Assembly (NCBI GenBank): GCA_947095585.1 | Contig: OX352763.1 | Span: 63,397,016-63,461,015 of the forward strand | Direction of reading: 5' to 3' | Length of the DNA: 64,000 nt | Source of the DNA: Nephrocerus scutellatus | Taxonomy: Eukaryota > Arthropoda > Insecta > Diptera > Pipunculidae | Shown here: positions 1-11,515 of the stretch, piece by piece | How positions within the stretch are numbered: the stretch's first letter is position 1 | Layout: every line of letters begins with the position of its first letter | Notes under the pieces: model-generated | Told to the model about the DNA's origin: nothing | The model's input: the letters and a program-made list of their open reading frames with translations, nothing else | Database searches by the model: none | Program-made: the position numbers and the translations under genes

Positions 1-1489
1 AAACCTAACTCTTGGAATGACAGCAAGGCCTAGTGACTTTCCATATTCATCGATATTTAAACTGTCTACTTTAAATATTTTTTTATTTTTCATTATAAAG
101 ACAGATTTAATGTATGATATAAACGCTCTTTGTGCAGATTCCTTAAGCTCCCTATTTTGTGCCAAGTATCCTTCGAGTTTTGCTCTTGGAAAGGACAATT
201 TTTGTGGGTCAATGTGAAGTTTATTTATATCAATATGTTTGCTTTTTAACTTTACTATCATATGTTCTTCCTCACTTGGCATTAAAACAAGTAAACTTTC
301 CCCCATTGTTTTATTTCGAGCAGATCTTCCAGCTCTATGTATGTACTGTGTTACATTTTCGGGACAGTCTAATTGAATTACCCAGTTAACAACTGGAAAA
401 TCTAATCCTCTAGATGCAACATCCGTAGCAAATAAAACTACATTTCTTTTTCGAACAAATTCGTTATAAATTGCAATACGGCGGTCCTGGTGAAGTTTTC
501 CATGAAGTGCTAAGAGACTCGAACTAAGTCGTAATTTGCAAAAAATTTCATGGATATATTTTACTTGATTACAGCTAGCAAGAAAAACTAAACATTTCCG
601 TTTTAAATGGTTTTTAAGAAATGACCACAACATTGTTATCTTCTGCTCTAATTTAACGACAACGTAACTCTGTTTGAGAAATTCTGGTGTTACAATTTGT
701 TGTTGAAATACTGGTGTTACATAACATGCATTCTTTAATCCAAGTCTGGCTAGATGCTTTACAGATTCTTTTTGAGTTGCAGAAAAAAGTAAAGTCTGCC
801 GGTGCTCCGGAAGATTTTCTATAATAGAATTCATTGTTTCCTTAAATCCCATATCTAAGCAACGATCTGCCTCGTCAAGCACTAAAATCTGCAAAGAACT
901 AGCACTGAATAGCGGGTTTTCGTCCATATGTTGCAGAAGACGGCCAGGTGTGCATATGATGATGTTGCATTGGTCCATCCGTCTTTGCTCAAATTTTAAA
1001 TTTTTTCCTCCAATTATTAGACCAGCCGAAAAATCATGGAATGATCCAATTTGTTTAAGGCTTTCAAAGATCTGGTATGACAACTCACGTGTCGGAGATA
1101 TAATAATTGCTCCAACCCCGTCCATTCGAGACCATTTGTTTACATAAAGATTTTCCAAAATCTAAAATATACGAGACGTTGAAATTTTAAATTAAAAATA
1201 AAAATAGATTTTTTACAGGAATCAAAAATGCTAATGTTTTTCCGCCTCCTGTTATTGCAGAGGCAACGATATCATGGCCCTTTAATGCCAATCCTATACA
1301 TTCTCGTTGAATATCTGTCGGGATTATAAAATTTGCACTATTTAAACCGTTGAGAGTTTTCGAAGAAAGTGGAAAATCTGAAAACGACCTCATTAGATTA
1401 TTGTCGATAGAATTATAACTTGAAATTATGTGTTTAATATTCGCATCACTATTTTTTTTAATTTTATATTGTTCTTTAGTTAATTCCAT
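1..1489 (-). CDS. DDX10: DDX10/Dbp4-type DEAD-box RNA helicase, two exons, 3' end beyond the window
   Basis: Exon 1 is 1217-1489 and exon 2 is 1-1161, open to the left edge; 478 residues are visible. The Q-motif region is near residues 36-61. Motif I is ATP-binding TGGGKT (80-85), where the family usually has TGSGKT. PTREL is at 114-118, TPGR at 162-165, DEAD at 187-190, SAT at 218-220, ATDVASRGLDFP at 336-347 and HRAGRSAR at 366-373. The N-terminus (FSDFPLSSKTL, then IGLAL, then LAFLIP) matches the DDX10/Dbp4 subfamily rather than other DEAD-box groups. Those proteins act in the nucleolus in 18S rRNA processing, releasing snoRNAs from pre-ribosomes; that role is family knowledge. The ATG at 1489 is the first in frame and gives the usual short acidic/basic leader before the Q motif. 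No stops interrupt either exon, unlike every other large coding region here, so this is probably a working gene. Confidence 0.9.
1162..1216 (-). other. 55-bp spliceosomal intron of the helicase gene
   Basis: On the minus strand the donor reads GTAAAAAATC directly after the Pro codon of FLIP, and the acceptor reads ATATTTTAG before ATTTTGGAA. Splicing joins FLIP to ILENLY, which restores the motif I to motif Ia spacing expected in DDX10 proteins. Without splicing the frame ends after ten more residues. The small size is typical of fly introns. Confidence 0.9.
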
Positions 1490-2457
1490 CTTTACATGGT
1501 ATTTTCTGATTTTTCAAGATCTTAATATATTGGCGGTAGCACTTTTCTTTTGCAATGTAGTTTGGAGCAAAAGCGTAGGAAAACTATTAAAACACAAATG
1601 CTCTAAAAATGTGCGCTTGGACCTATGATCGAGTTTTTTTTTGTTCTTTAGCCATGCGACCATGCGTCATGCGTTCCGTGTTCCGTGAGAATTTATTTAT
1701 GCCAGGAAGTAAAAAATTTTTTTGTTACATACACAAATAACACTTATCATATTTTTATACTAACGACATGTCCGCGGCAGCATGTAATTCTTGTAAGGTT
1801 TTTAAAAAGCATGACATAATAGCTGTATTTTAGTTGGAATCCGAATCCGAATTCGAATGTCAAAACCAGAATGTCAAAAAAATGAAAATGCTCAATTATA
1901 ATTATAAATCCTTAAAACTTTTTGGATTTATGACATTATTAATAACCGTGTAAGTGCCGAGTTAAAAATATGGCGACGCAAACTCGTAGTGCTTCCATGA
2001 ACAGGCAGAATAGATTTTGCAATCAAACCAAACCAAGCAGCGCAGCCGACTGTGCAGCACACACACACAGTCATTAAAGTACGACGGTATCTGATGCCAC
2101 TATATGATATTTAAAAAAATGTATAAGGGCCTTGCGGCCGTACCCGGGGCCCAAACACTACCAAATTTTAGAAAATTTCATAAAATTTTTATGGGTGCCC
2201 CCCCGCCGACGCAGGGGCCCGATCACTTCCAAAGGGGCCTCAATTTTTTTAATAAAATCGAGCTATGGAAAATGTGTTAAAAATTGATCAGAAAATCTGA
2301 CCACCCAGCCAGCCACGTGCACGCGAAGTTAATATAGAGAATTTAAAAAGAGAAGGGAAATAAAAAAACTTTGATTTTCATGAAATTTAATATTTTCGAA
2401 AAACAATATAAATTTGTGGATGACCTCATAAATGTAATTAATATATCATGTTTCCAC
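1490..2457. other. Upstream flank of the helicase gene; includes a GC-rich repeat fragment
   Basis: No coding region was recognised. The first 150-200 bases presumably hold the helicase promoter, but no clear core element could be picked out. At about 2128-2245 a block with two GGGGCCC cores, each followed by CACT and a CCAAA run, resembles the monomers seen at 18.8-19.3, 21.0-21.5 and 29.2-29.5 kb. It is likely an isolated piece of that dispersed repeat. Confidence 0.5.
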
Positions 2458-3652
2458 ATATAGAATTTCAATTTAAAATTAACCATTTAAATTTCAATGC
2501 AAACTTTTTCAAAAGCAAACGATTTTCAAAAACAAATAAAACTTTTTCCAAACCAAACCAAACTTTTTCAAATCCATATGAAGCTTTTTCAAAATTAAAA
2601 GAAACTTTTTCAAAATCAAAAGAAACTAAAAATTGTTTTCAATTGAGGGGCTGCCTGTCAATTGCTTGTGGCAATTACATTAGCATATTTTTGTTGTAAT
2701 TGTTGCAGTCGTTTTGAGTTACTGTTTGTAACGCCTCGTTTATCACATTTACCATATCCAAATGTCTATATAACATTTTCGCTTATAATTCTCCGAGCAT
2801 TTTGAATCTAATGTCGAGTTTTTTTTGTTTTAGCCTTCTGCGGTGGAGCGTAGATTTTTTCTCGAAAAAACGAACACGAAAGCCGAGAATCTTTTGTTTA
2901 CATTGTTTTGTTGCATGTGTGTGTGATGTGTTTTACCTAAACCAAATGACATCAGTTGTTGGTGTTAGTAAAAGAGGGGTAAATCTCCCAAAATATCAAG
3001 ATCTGTTTGAGGGGAAATCCAATCTACCGTAGATTGGTTTTTTGGAATAAACGAACAACTTGACAGCCAAAAAAGCACTCTACGGCAGATTTTTTTTTAA
3101 AAAAAACTCGACATAAGTGAAAATATCAATGTTAACGGTAAGTATAAAAAAAAAGTATATAGAAAATGTACGGCAAGAAAAAATTTACGAAAGTTCAACG
3201 ACGACTTTTAAGTCTTTCGGTGTTTTAAAAATAATTGTGCCTTTGATGGTCGCAACAAAATGACAGTAGAACTTAGAAACCGTTAAATATGTCAAAAAGC
3301 CACTAGACCGATCAAAATTATAATTCATTTAGAATTATGAGCGAAAATGTTAGACATTTGGATTCTCACTATCATCAGTTACAGTTATTGAGTTTCGTAA
3401 AATACGACTGCAACAATTCCAACAAAATGTGATATGAAATTACCACAAGCAGTTAACTCCATTGAAAAAAAAAATTTAGTTTTTTTTATTTTGAAAAAGT
3501 TTCTTTTAATTTTGAAAAAGCTTCATATGGATTTGAAAAAGTTTCGTTTGGTTTGGAAAAAGTTTTATTTGTTTTAAAAAGGTTTCGTTTGCTTTTGAAA
3601 AAGTTTGCATTGAACTTTAAATGGTTTAATTTGAAATTGAAATCCTATATCC
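2458..3652. mobile_element. Foldback (FB-like) element with long inverted arms
   Basis: The left arm (about 2458-2830) and right arm (about 3100-3652) are imperfect reverse complements over roughly 350 bases or more. The outer part of each arm is built of short repeats of about 25-30 bases, each with AACTTTTTCAAAA or its complement. The inner arms share the CCAAATGTCT, ACATTTTCGC and ATTGTTGCAGTCG segments and end near TCGAGTTTTTT. A loop of about 270 bases lies between them. No transposase frame was found, so the element is non-autonomous. The arms carry several small indels relative to each other, so it is not very recent. A target duplication was not identified. Confidence 0.75.
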
Positions 3653-3849
3653 GAACCGGCAATTTAAGGAGCATTTTAGATTAGATGTCGAGAAATTTAA
3701 CGAATTATGCAAAGGTATGCATCATAAGCAAACCAGAATTCTGCATTGTGGGTGGCTTGAAATTCTAACCTGAGTCTGTTGCGTTCTGCATAAGCGTCAA
3801 AAGTAGAAAATAGTAATAACCACACCAAAATAGTTAGAAAGGCGAATGA
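3653..3849. other. Spacer between foldback element and RTE fragment
   Basis: About 200 bases with no recognised gene. A GAGCATTTTAGATTAGATGTCGAG stretch near 3670 resembles one inside the left foldback arm near 2792, so part of this spacer may be related sequence. Confidence 0.4.
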
Positions 3850-4348
3850 CGATAGAGTTTATGATGCGGTTTGGGGAACTACAACCGCGTCCGGTCCTGG
3901 CCTCCCGAAAAAATCTCTCCACCGCTCCCGATTTCAGGCCGATGTCAACCAGTTTGGCATCCCTAAACTCGGGGCGCCTGGTTAACGCCATCCTTCCAGC
4001 GTAGGCTTGGCCGGCCACGCCGTTGCGATCCATAAAACCTACTGCAAAGGACTTTCCGAGCAGGTTCCTCTTTGCTAGCCACCAAAGTCTCGGATCCATA
4101 TGTAAGTACTGGTATGACCATTGTCTTATACACCAGCAGCTTGGATATTCTGGTTTAATTCCTGGGTTTGAAGAGTCTTGATAGACTTAAGTAGAATTTG
4201 TTGGCTTTGACAAACAGTGCGCGTATTTCTGGTTTCATGCTGTTATCGGCTGCTACAGTTTACCCGAGATAGTTAAAGGATTGCACTACTTCAAACGCGC
4301 TCTCCAATATTTTAATTGAGAAACCAATTTTGGATCTTCTACTCGCAG
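3850..4348 (-). pseudogene. Old RTE-like non-LTR retrotransposon, 3' part (RT C-terminal domain)
   Basis: The minus strand carries degenerate equivalents of the C-terminal segment seen intact at 10855-11460: an FNYLG-like segment, a GSE/ETW-like region and GRPSLRWKDGV (near 4000). It ends exactly at ACTCGCAG (4341-4348). The same 8 bases recur at 11516-11523, where the rest of this old copy continues on the same strand. Together 3850-4348 and 11516-12565 form one old minus-strand element split by a younger one. The frame is interrupted by stops and indels. Confidence 0.8.
4341..4348. repeat. 8-bp target duplication (left) of the younger RTE element
   Basis: ACTCGCAG here matches 11516-11523. 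It is part of the old minus-strand copy, so the duplication marks insertion of the younger copy (4349-11515) into the older one. Confidence 0.8.
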
Positions 4349-4735
4349 GCAGGCGGTCAGCCATGAGCATCCTCCAAGGCAGGAAAAGCTGAATGATAGG
4401 GCTAGTCCTTTCAAAGTAAGGTTGGCGTGAGGCCAATAACTTCGCCCGTAAAAATTATTATTACGGAACCCAAAATAAGCCTCGGATACACTGATGAACG
4501 ACGACGACCACGGCAAAAAAACGGCTAAAGGATTTAAGAATTTTCTCATGGAACGTACGCTCACTATATAGAGCTCGAGCTGCATAGCAGTTGGCCGATA
4601 CCCTGTCTAAATATAAGGCTGACATAACAGCAATCCAGGAGATGCGGTGGACAGGGAATGGTGTATTACAAAAATCAGAATATCACATATATTACAGCTG
4701 TCATGCAAGACATCATGTGCTCGGGGTGGGGTTTC
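4349..4735 (+). pseudogene. Younger RTE-like non-LTR retrotransposon, 5' part (start of endonuclease)
   Basis: After a non-coding leader the plus strand shows the start of an APE-type endonuclease near 4530-4735: a SWNVRSLY segment, then ADITAIQEMRWTG with the conserved Glu. One stop lies between these segments. The copy is cut at 4735 by the gypsy element and resumes at 9139 with VSKRLKPTVIGFKAINERL, so the frame continues across the insertion. Its left edge is fixed by the 8-bp duplication ACTCGCAG. Confidence 0.8.
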
Positions 4736-4930
4736 TGTAATATTTCACGTCTGTTATGTTTCGGTTCAATGTCACGACTGACTTTATTGTAATTATGAAC
4801 ATAACATAAGGCTTATTCTAGAGTAATTAAAGAGTAACAAACAAGAAGAGATTATACACTTAAGAGACTATAGAATAGATGTATACGAATATATATATAT
4901 ATATATATATAATAAGATCAATACATAACA
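4736..4930 (-). repeat. 3' LTR of the 4736-9138 gypsy element
   Basis: 195 bases, preceded by GTTTC (4731-4735). It differs from the 5' LTR by two substitutions seen by eye and a TA run longer by 4 bases. Confidence 0.9.
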
Positions 4931-4961
4931 CTCCTCCAAACTAAAATGAAGTAAACTAAAA

Positions 4962-6228
4962 TTATAAATCTGATTTAATTTTTTTAGTCATACTTCTAGT
5001 GACAACTCCGTCAACTTGTTTTAATTTACATTCATTTTTACAACCCATTGAACTCCTATAGGTTGACGGAGTAATTGTGTACTTATAAGGTATTGTATTA
5101 TTATTCTTTAATTGGTTTATATGAGCTTGTTTTTCTATATTGTTCACCAAAATTAAATATCTACATGGACTAAGTTTCCTTAGAACTACCCCCGGAATCC
5201 ATTTGACTGTATTAGAAAATACATTTCTATAGAAAATATTTTCATTATTTTTAAATTCAATATTTTTTTTATTATTGCTACAAGTAAGCTTAGGTTCTCT
5301 GATATTTTTATTTTCTTGTTCTTTCCCTCCCGACTGATTCAGATTTTTATGTTCACTACTCTTACATTCATCGGTTGCAGCTTTGCACTTAAGTATATCT
5401 AATAAAGTACGAGGTTTATATTTGAAAATCATGATAGAGGGCGATACTCCTGTTACCGAACTAGGTGTTGTTCTATACTTCAATATAAATCTATCAACTT
5501 TAATTTGCCATTGTTCTTTCTTTTTATGCGGATCTAACATAGTTTTTTTTAATCCATTTTTAAACGTTTGTACTGCTCTTTCCGCACTTCCATTCGATTG
5601 TGGATGGTAAGGTGGCGATTTCAGAATTATTATTCCATTTGATTTACAAAACTGTTTAACTCTTTTGATGTGAATGGTGGTCCGTTGTCAGATACGATCT
5701 GGTGTGGCAACCCAAATGTCGAGAACAGTGTTCTCAGTTGCGCGATTACATTTTGAGCTGTTGTCGACGTCAACGTAATTGCTTCCATCCATTTAGAAAA
5801 CGTATCAAAAACTATTAAAATTTGATGTCCATCTAACATACAAAAGTCAATATGGACCCTTTCAAACGGGTAGGTGGATTCTGGCCAACTAGTCAGCACA
5901 GCTGGCTTTGAATTTTGGGTTGCTTGGCAAACTGCCATTCTTTCGCATAAACCTCAATCGCCTCATCAATTCCTGGCCACCAAACATATGAGCGTGCTAG
6001 AATCTTACTTCGTACTACACCAATATGTTGATCATGTACCAAATCCAAAATGGCTCTTCTTAAATTTGTTGGTATAACCAGGCATTCTCCATAAAAGAGA
6101 CATCCATTTTCTGTTCCTAGCGAGGCCCTTTTGGCCCAATAAGGTTTTAGTGGCGTCGTTATTTCATTTGGCCACTCATTTGTCCTTATACTCTGATAAA
6201 CCTGATTTAGCGTTTCATCTTTACACAT
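4962..6228 (-). pseudogene. Integrase of the 4736-9138 gypsy element, frameshifted
   Basis: Three frames in series. The 6228-5893 frame has the His pair of the HHCC zinc site (HDQHIG) and WWPGID. The 5938-5630 frame has the Cys pair side, the first catalytic Asp (VHIDFCMLDG) and the second (IVSDNGPPF). The third frame enters near 5650 with the Glu segment (PPYHPQSNGSAE) and ends at 4962 after a Lys/Asn-rich tail. The shifts lie near 6225, 5935 and 5650. Catalytic residues are present but never in one frame. Confidence 0.85.
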
Positions 6229-8935
6229 ATTTTTTTTTTATATCCCGTATGTTTAACGGGAATTCGGAAGTATTGATTGCATTTATACTATCAGCCTCTA
6301 CTTCTGTACACTCAGGCAGCGGTAATCTTGATAAGGCATCAGCGTTGGCTAAATCCGTCGTCTTTTTATATTTGATGTCATATGAATACATAGACAAAAA
6401 TATAGCCCATCTTTGAAGCCGATTAGCTGCCACTCCAGCAACATCCTTTTTATCACCAAATATCGCCCTTAATGGTTGATGATCGCTATGTATCGTAAAC
6501 CGCAACCCATAAATATATTTATGAAACTTTTTTATAGAAAAGATGATTGCCAGGGCTTCTCTATGTAATTGTGAATAGTTTCGCTCTGCTGCACTAAGTG
6601 TACTCGATACGAACATCACCGGTCGTTCAACGCCATCGATCATATGCGATAATACGCCGCCTACACCATATGGACTTGCGTCTGCTGATACAATAATGGG
6701 TTTTGTGGGATCATAGTGTGTTAAAACATCAATATTTGTAATTAAACTTTTACTCCTGTTAAAACACTCCCTATGTTCATCTGTCCATACCCACTTCCCG
6801 TTTTCTTTTGTCTCGTATAAGCACTGTAATTGACCTTATAAATTTGGGATACACTTGTTGTAGTAGTTAACCATCCCCAGATAAGATTTCAACTGTAACT
6901 TACAACTTGGCTCCGGCGCATTGATTACTGCATCCACTTTCCGGGAACTTGGCCTTACCCCATCACTTGTTATACAATAACCTAAATAGTCAATCTCTCT
7001 TTGAAAGAATTTACATTTCTCAATGTTAACTTTTACATTGTAATTCAATAATCGATCCAGTACTTTAATTACATTTAATCGACACTCCTGTTCTGTTTCT
7101 CCCCCAATTAAAATGTCGTCAAAATATACATGGACTTTTTCCAAACCTCTTAAAATCTGATCAATAATTGAACAAAATATTTGCGGAGCCGTTTTAAGTC
7201 CAAAAACCAGACGTGTAAATTGGAATAATCCAACATGCGTATTAATTGTCAGAAACTCTCTTGATCTTTCTGACACCGCCACTTGCAAATAAGCACCTGT
7301 TAAGTCAAGTTTTGTAAAAACTTTCCACCCACACATTGAAGCTAAAATATCATCGATGGGTGGTATCGCGCTATACTTCATTTCTACAAACTTATTGATC
7401 ATTCGTTTGCAGTTTACACACAAACGTATTGATCCATCGCCTTTGTTAACAACAACTAATGGACTGGCCCACTTGCTACGTTTTACCGGAATCAACACAT
7501 TTTCTTTGCACAATTGCTCAATTTCATTTTTAACTTTTGACTTTAACCCATAAGGGACGGTATTTGCTTTGCAAAATATCGGAAAGGCATCGTCCTTTAA
7601 CATGATTTCCGCCTTAAATTCTTTAATAACTGAATTGATTGATTTTGTAAAAATTTTATCATACTTTTCCAAAAATTTAAGTTTATTTAACTTCCTATCT
7701 GAATCAGTCTGATTTATGTTAAAACTATTACAATCATACTCAATAAAATAATTTTTCCAATCTTTAAAGAGCAATTGCAACCAATTTCTTCCCAATAAGG
7801 GGCCAAAGTATACCCTAGTGTTAACCACCATTAATTCCGACTCAATTCGTACAGATTGGTACTGAACACTGGCAACAAATTTGCCCATTGCCTTTATATT
7901 TTCGCCTGAAATCATTTTAAATGTTTTTTCTTCACTTAACAATTGCTTCTCGGAAAAATACTTTAAAAAATCATTCTTGTGAATGACAGTCACACATGCA
8001 CCTGTGTCTAATTCAAACGACAAAATCTTATTTTCAACCTTTAAATTGATTTTAAGCGAATTAACCTTAGAAGATGTTAAATTATTAATTTGGTTGCACC
8101 CTTCATAGTTTTCCTCTTCTTCATCTTCATCATCCAGCTTTTTAAAGGTACCTCGCACTGTTCTCACTCTACAGAATTTTTGCATGTGTCCTGCTCTGCC
8201 GCAACGAAAGCAAATTACCCCTTTTCGAAAAGCCCCTTCTGCTTTGCGGTACGATGCTTCGCCCCTGTATACTTTGTCGTTCTGCTTTTGAGTTGTAACC
8301 TGCTCTCTGTCGTTCGATCGTGGTTCAAAATTGTAGCTTTGTCTTTTCTTCCGCTGTTGTTCCTCGTTTTTCCTCAACACATTTACTTGTCCTTCTTCCT
8401 CTTTTAACATGACTACGTTTTTTGACGTCATCTCCACGACATTAGCAATTTGAATTGCTTTTTCGAATGTTTTCACATCGCCTACACCTAGTAATCGTTG
8501 TTGTATTTTTTCATCTCCAATTCCACAAACAAACTGTATTAACAGTGCTTTATTAAGGAATTCACCAAACTCGCACTGCTGCGCCAGCTGCTTCAATTCA
8601 ATTACAAATTCCGTTATTTCTTCATCGCTTTTGCGATTCCGTTTAAAGAATTTGTAACATTCAGCAATTATGTTTCTTTTTGGTCTAAAATGTTCGCGCA
8701 ATTTCTTTTCTAATTCGCTGTAAGAAAACTCGTTCTCCGATTTTGGAGCTGTTAGCGACACAACAACTTTATAGAGCTCCGTTCCACCCAAACTGCGCAA
8801 GAACGAGACTTTGTCCTTGTCTTCAATTGTATTTAGCTTAAAAAAATGACCCAGCCTACGGACATATAAATCGAAATCTTCTCCGAACACAAAAGCCTCG
8901 ATCGAGCCGATAATTGGTTTTACTTCCTTCGACAT
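6221..8935 (-). pseudogene. gag-protease-RT-RNase H frame with one internal stop
   Basis: Start is taken as the ATG at 8935, just after the primer site; an in-frame GTG lies at 8947. Counting from 8947, a gag capsid region is followed by a CCHC knuckle CFRCGRAGHMQKFC (about residues 245-258), then an aspartic protease with LDTGACVTVI (near 312), reverse transcriptase with YFDDILIGG (near 605), and RNase H with SADASPYG and HSDHQPLRAIFG. A single TAA at 6836-6838 breaks the frame at the RT-RNase H joint, and the same frame resumes until 6221. It ends at a run of nine A residues where one base is gained or lost; integrase continues from 6228 in another frame. Confidence 0.88.
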
Positions 8936-8947
8936 CCTCGTCGCCAC
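8932..8947 (-). promoter_or_regulatory. Probable primer binding site next to the 5' LTR
   Basis: Directly inside the 5' LTR the minus strand reads GTGGCGACGAGGATG. TGGCGAC at this place is a tRNA-complement-like start seen in several insect gypsy elements; the primer tRNA is not assigned. The gag start codon overlaps its end. Confidence 0.55.
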
Positions 8948-9138
8948 TGTAATATTCCACGTCTGTTATGTTTCGGTTCAATGTCACGACTGACTTTATT
9001 GTAATTATGAACATGACATAAGGCTTATTCTAGAGTAATTAAAGAGTAACAAACAAGAAGAGATTATACACTTAAGAGACTATAGAATAGATGTATACGA
9101 ATATATATATATATATATAATAAGATCAATACATAACA
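8948..9138 (-). repeat. 5' LTR of the 4736-9138 gypsy element
   Basis: 191 bases, TGTAATATT to ACATAACA in plus-strand reading. It is nearly identical to 4736-4930 and is followed by the second GTTTC. It carries a TA microsatellite near 9105-9118. Confidence 0.9.
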
Positions 9139-11515
9139 GTTTCTAGTCAGCAAAAGATTGAAACCCACCGTTATCGGCTTTAAAGCAATAAATGAACGGC
9201 TATGCACCCTTCGCATGCGGGGCACATTTAAAAACATAAGCCTCATAAACGTTCACGCATCTACAGAGGATTCCCCAGATGATGAAAAGGAAGAATTCTT
9301 TGAATCAATCGATAGGGAACTTCATGCCTGCCCTCAGTATGATGTAAGGAGCCAGTATTCAGGCAGTACATTGGCACCCATAGCTTACACGAGAACACTA
9401 ATGACAATGGATAACGAGCCATAGAGATGGCAGCAAGCAATAAAAATATCCACAAAGCCACCTGGGTATCTCCTGATGGAGCCACTCGCAACCAGATAGA
9501 CCACGTGTTGATAGACCGCTGCCAAAACCCGAACCTGATGACGGTACGAACGGAGCGAGGTGCCAACGTCGACTCGAACCACTATCTTGTTGGTATGGTG
9601 CTCCGAACGCGGATGGCATCATCACGAAAGACTGCATCTGCGAATCAGATTCGAGTCAACACGGCTGCCCTTCGCAATGAAGAGACCAGAAACAACTACG
9701 GTCAAGCGATAGGACTCGCCCTACATGCAGGGAGAGTAAGTCCTGGGGCTGAGATGTCAGGCGTAGAAAAATAAATGGACACGCCTTAAAAATACTGTCA
9801 TTAGTACTGCTGATTCCATCTTAGGCAGTAGTCGTAGAGATCGGAACGACTGGTTCGATGACGAATGTAAGCTAGTGACTAAACGTAAGAATGTTGCGTA
9901 CCGAGCAATGCAACAATCTCATGGAACGCGGGCACGCAAAGATGAATATAAAGAGCTAAGAAGATATGAAAAAACAGTTCACCGGCGAAAGAAAGCAGCC
10001 TGGGAGAAGAATCTCGTCCATGAACTGGAACAGTACAGAGAGCAAGGACAGCACCAGGCGCGGAAGCTCTACCAAAGAGTATGACGCAATATACACCGCG
10101 TTGCACATACTGCAAGGATCTGATGGGATCCCAGCGGAACTGATAAAAATAGGAGGCCCCACATTACACCAAGCAATTCATGAAATAATAGTGCACGTAT
10201 GCGAAGAAGAAGTTATGCCAGAGGACTGGCGAAAAGGCATCCTGTGCCCCATACACAAGAAGGGAGATATCACAAAATGCAGCAATTATCGTGATATAAC
10301 GTTGTTGAGTACCGCGTATAAGATTTTCTCCTCTATCCTTCAAAACAGGATAGCCCCATATGCTAAAGCCATCATTGGTCCATACCAGTGTGGCTTCATC
10401 CCAGGCAAAACAACAACTGATCAGATATACACCCTAAGGCAGGTGATGGGAAAATGTCTTGAGTTTCAAAACTCACTCACTTTTATAGACTTTAAAACCG
10501 CCTATGATAGCATAGCCAGAGTAGAACTTTATAAAGCCACGAGAGAATTCGGCATCCCAAATAAACTGACAGGTTGACCATGACCAATGTTATAAGCCAA
10601 GTAAAAATATCCGGATCACTATCAAGCCCATTCAACATCTATAACGGGCTCCGACAAGGCCTGCGTTCTCTTCAACCTGGCGTTGGAGAAAGTGATCCAA
10701 GAACGGTGAGAGGAACAATCCTCTATAAGTCCATTTAAATACTAACTTACGCAGACGATATTGACATCGTCAAGCTGTACAGGAAGCTTTCGTCCAGATA
10801 GAGTAGGCGGTACGAAATCTGGGGCTGCACATAAATGAAAGCAAAACAAAGTACATGGTGGCCACGTCTGCGAGTAGAAGATCCAACATTGATCCCTCAA
10901 TTCATATATTGGACCGCGAATTTGAAGTAGTGCAATCCTTTAACTATCTCGGGTCAACTAAAGCAGCCGATAAAAGCATGGAACCAGAAATAAGCGCACG
11001 GTTGCTTAAAGTCAACAAAGCCTTCTATAGTCTGTCAAGACTCTTCAAATCCAGGAACTTAACCATAACATCCAAGCTGCTGATATATAAGACAATGGTC
11101 ATACTATTACTTACATATGGATCCGAGACTTGGGTGCTTAGCAAAAAGCATTCTGACCTCTTACCCGCGTTCGAGAGAAAAGTCTTGCGGAGAATTGTAT
11201 GTAAGGAAGGACGATTCCGGAGACTCTATAATGATGAGATCTACGAGCGTTACCGCGATGTCGACATCGTGAAGAAAATTAAGCTCGGTAGGCTCCGGTG
11301 GGCAGGACACCTACCTCGCATGAGCGAAGAGGATCCTATTTGGAAAGTCCTTTGCGGTAGGATTTATGGAACACGACAGCAAGGCCGGCCAAGCCTACGC
11401 TGGAAGGATGGCGTAGACCAGGATGTCCAGGGTTTAGGGATGCCAAACTGGATAACTTAGGTCGGGAGGCCAGGACCAGACCCCGGTTGTAGAGCCAAAT
11501 ATGACGATGATGATG
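9139..11515 (+). pseudogene. Younger RTE-like element, main body (endonuclease, RT, C-terminal domain)
   Basis: Continuation of the copy that begins at 4349. The endonuclease runs from 9139 to about 9780 in two frames. It contains INVHASTED and NQIDHVLID, but the conserved SDH reads SNH (near 9578), so a catalytic Asp is lost. RT spans about 10080-10790 with DGIPAELIKIGG, CPIHKKGD, FIDFKTAYDS and a YADD box near 10747. The C-terminal part (10855-11460) has GSETWVL, WAGHLPRM and GRPSLRWKDGV. At least four frame breaks occur. The tail is a short ATG/GAT repeat (11501-11515), as usual for RTE-type elements. Clade assignment rests on these motifs and the tail. Confidence 0.8.

Larger units (their letters stand above)
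4736..9138 (-). mobile_element. Ty3/gypsy LTR retrotransposon inserted in an RTE element
   Basis: A complete minus-strand element bounded by LTRs 8948-9138 (5') and 4736-4930 (3'), both starting TG and ending CA in plus-strand reading, with the 5-bp duplication GTTTC at 4731-4735 and 9139-9143. Gag, protease, reverse transcriptase, RNase H and integrase follow in Ty3/gypsy order in what was a single long frame; no env-like frame follows. The LTRs differ by only about two substitutions and the length of a TA run, yet the coding region has one stop and three frameshifts. Confidence 0.92.

Noticed and set aside
17..389. Plus-strand reading frames over 17-389
   Set aside because: They lie antisense to the helicase exon, whose minus-strand frame is fully open with conserved motifs.
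8090..8407. 105-residue hydrophobic plus-strand frame
   Set aside because: Antisense shadow of gag with its zinc knuckle.
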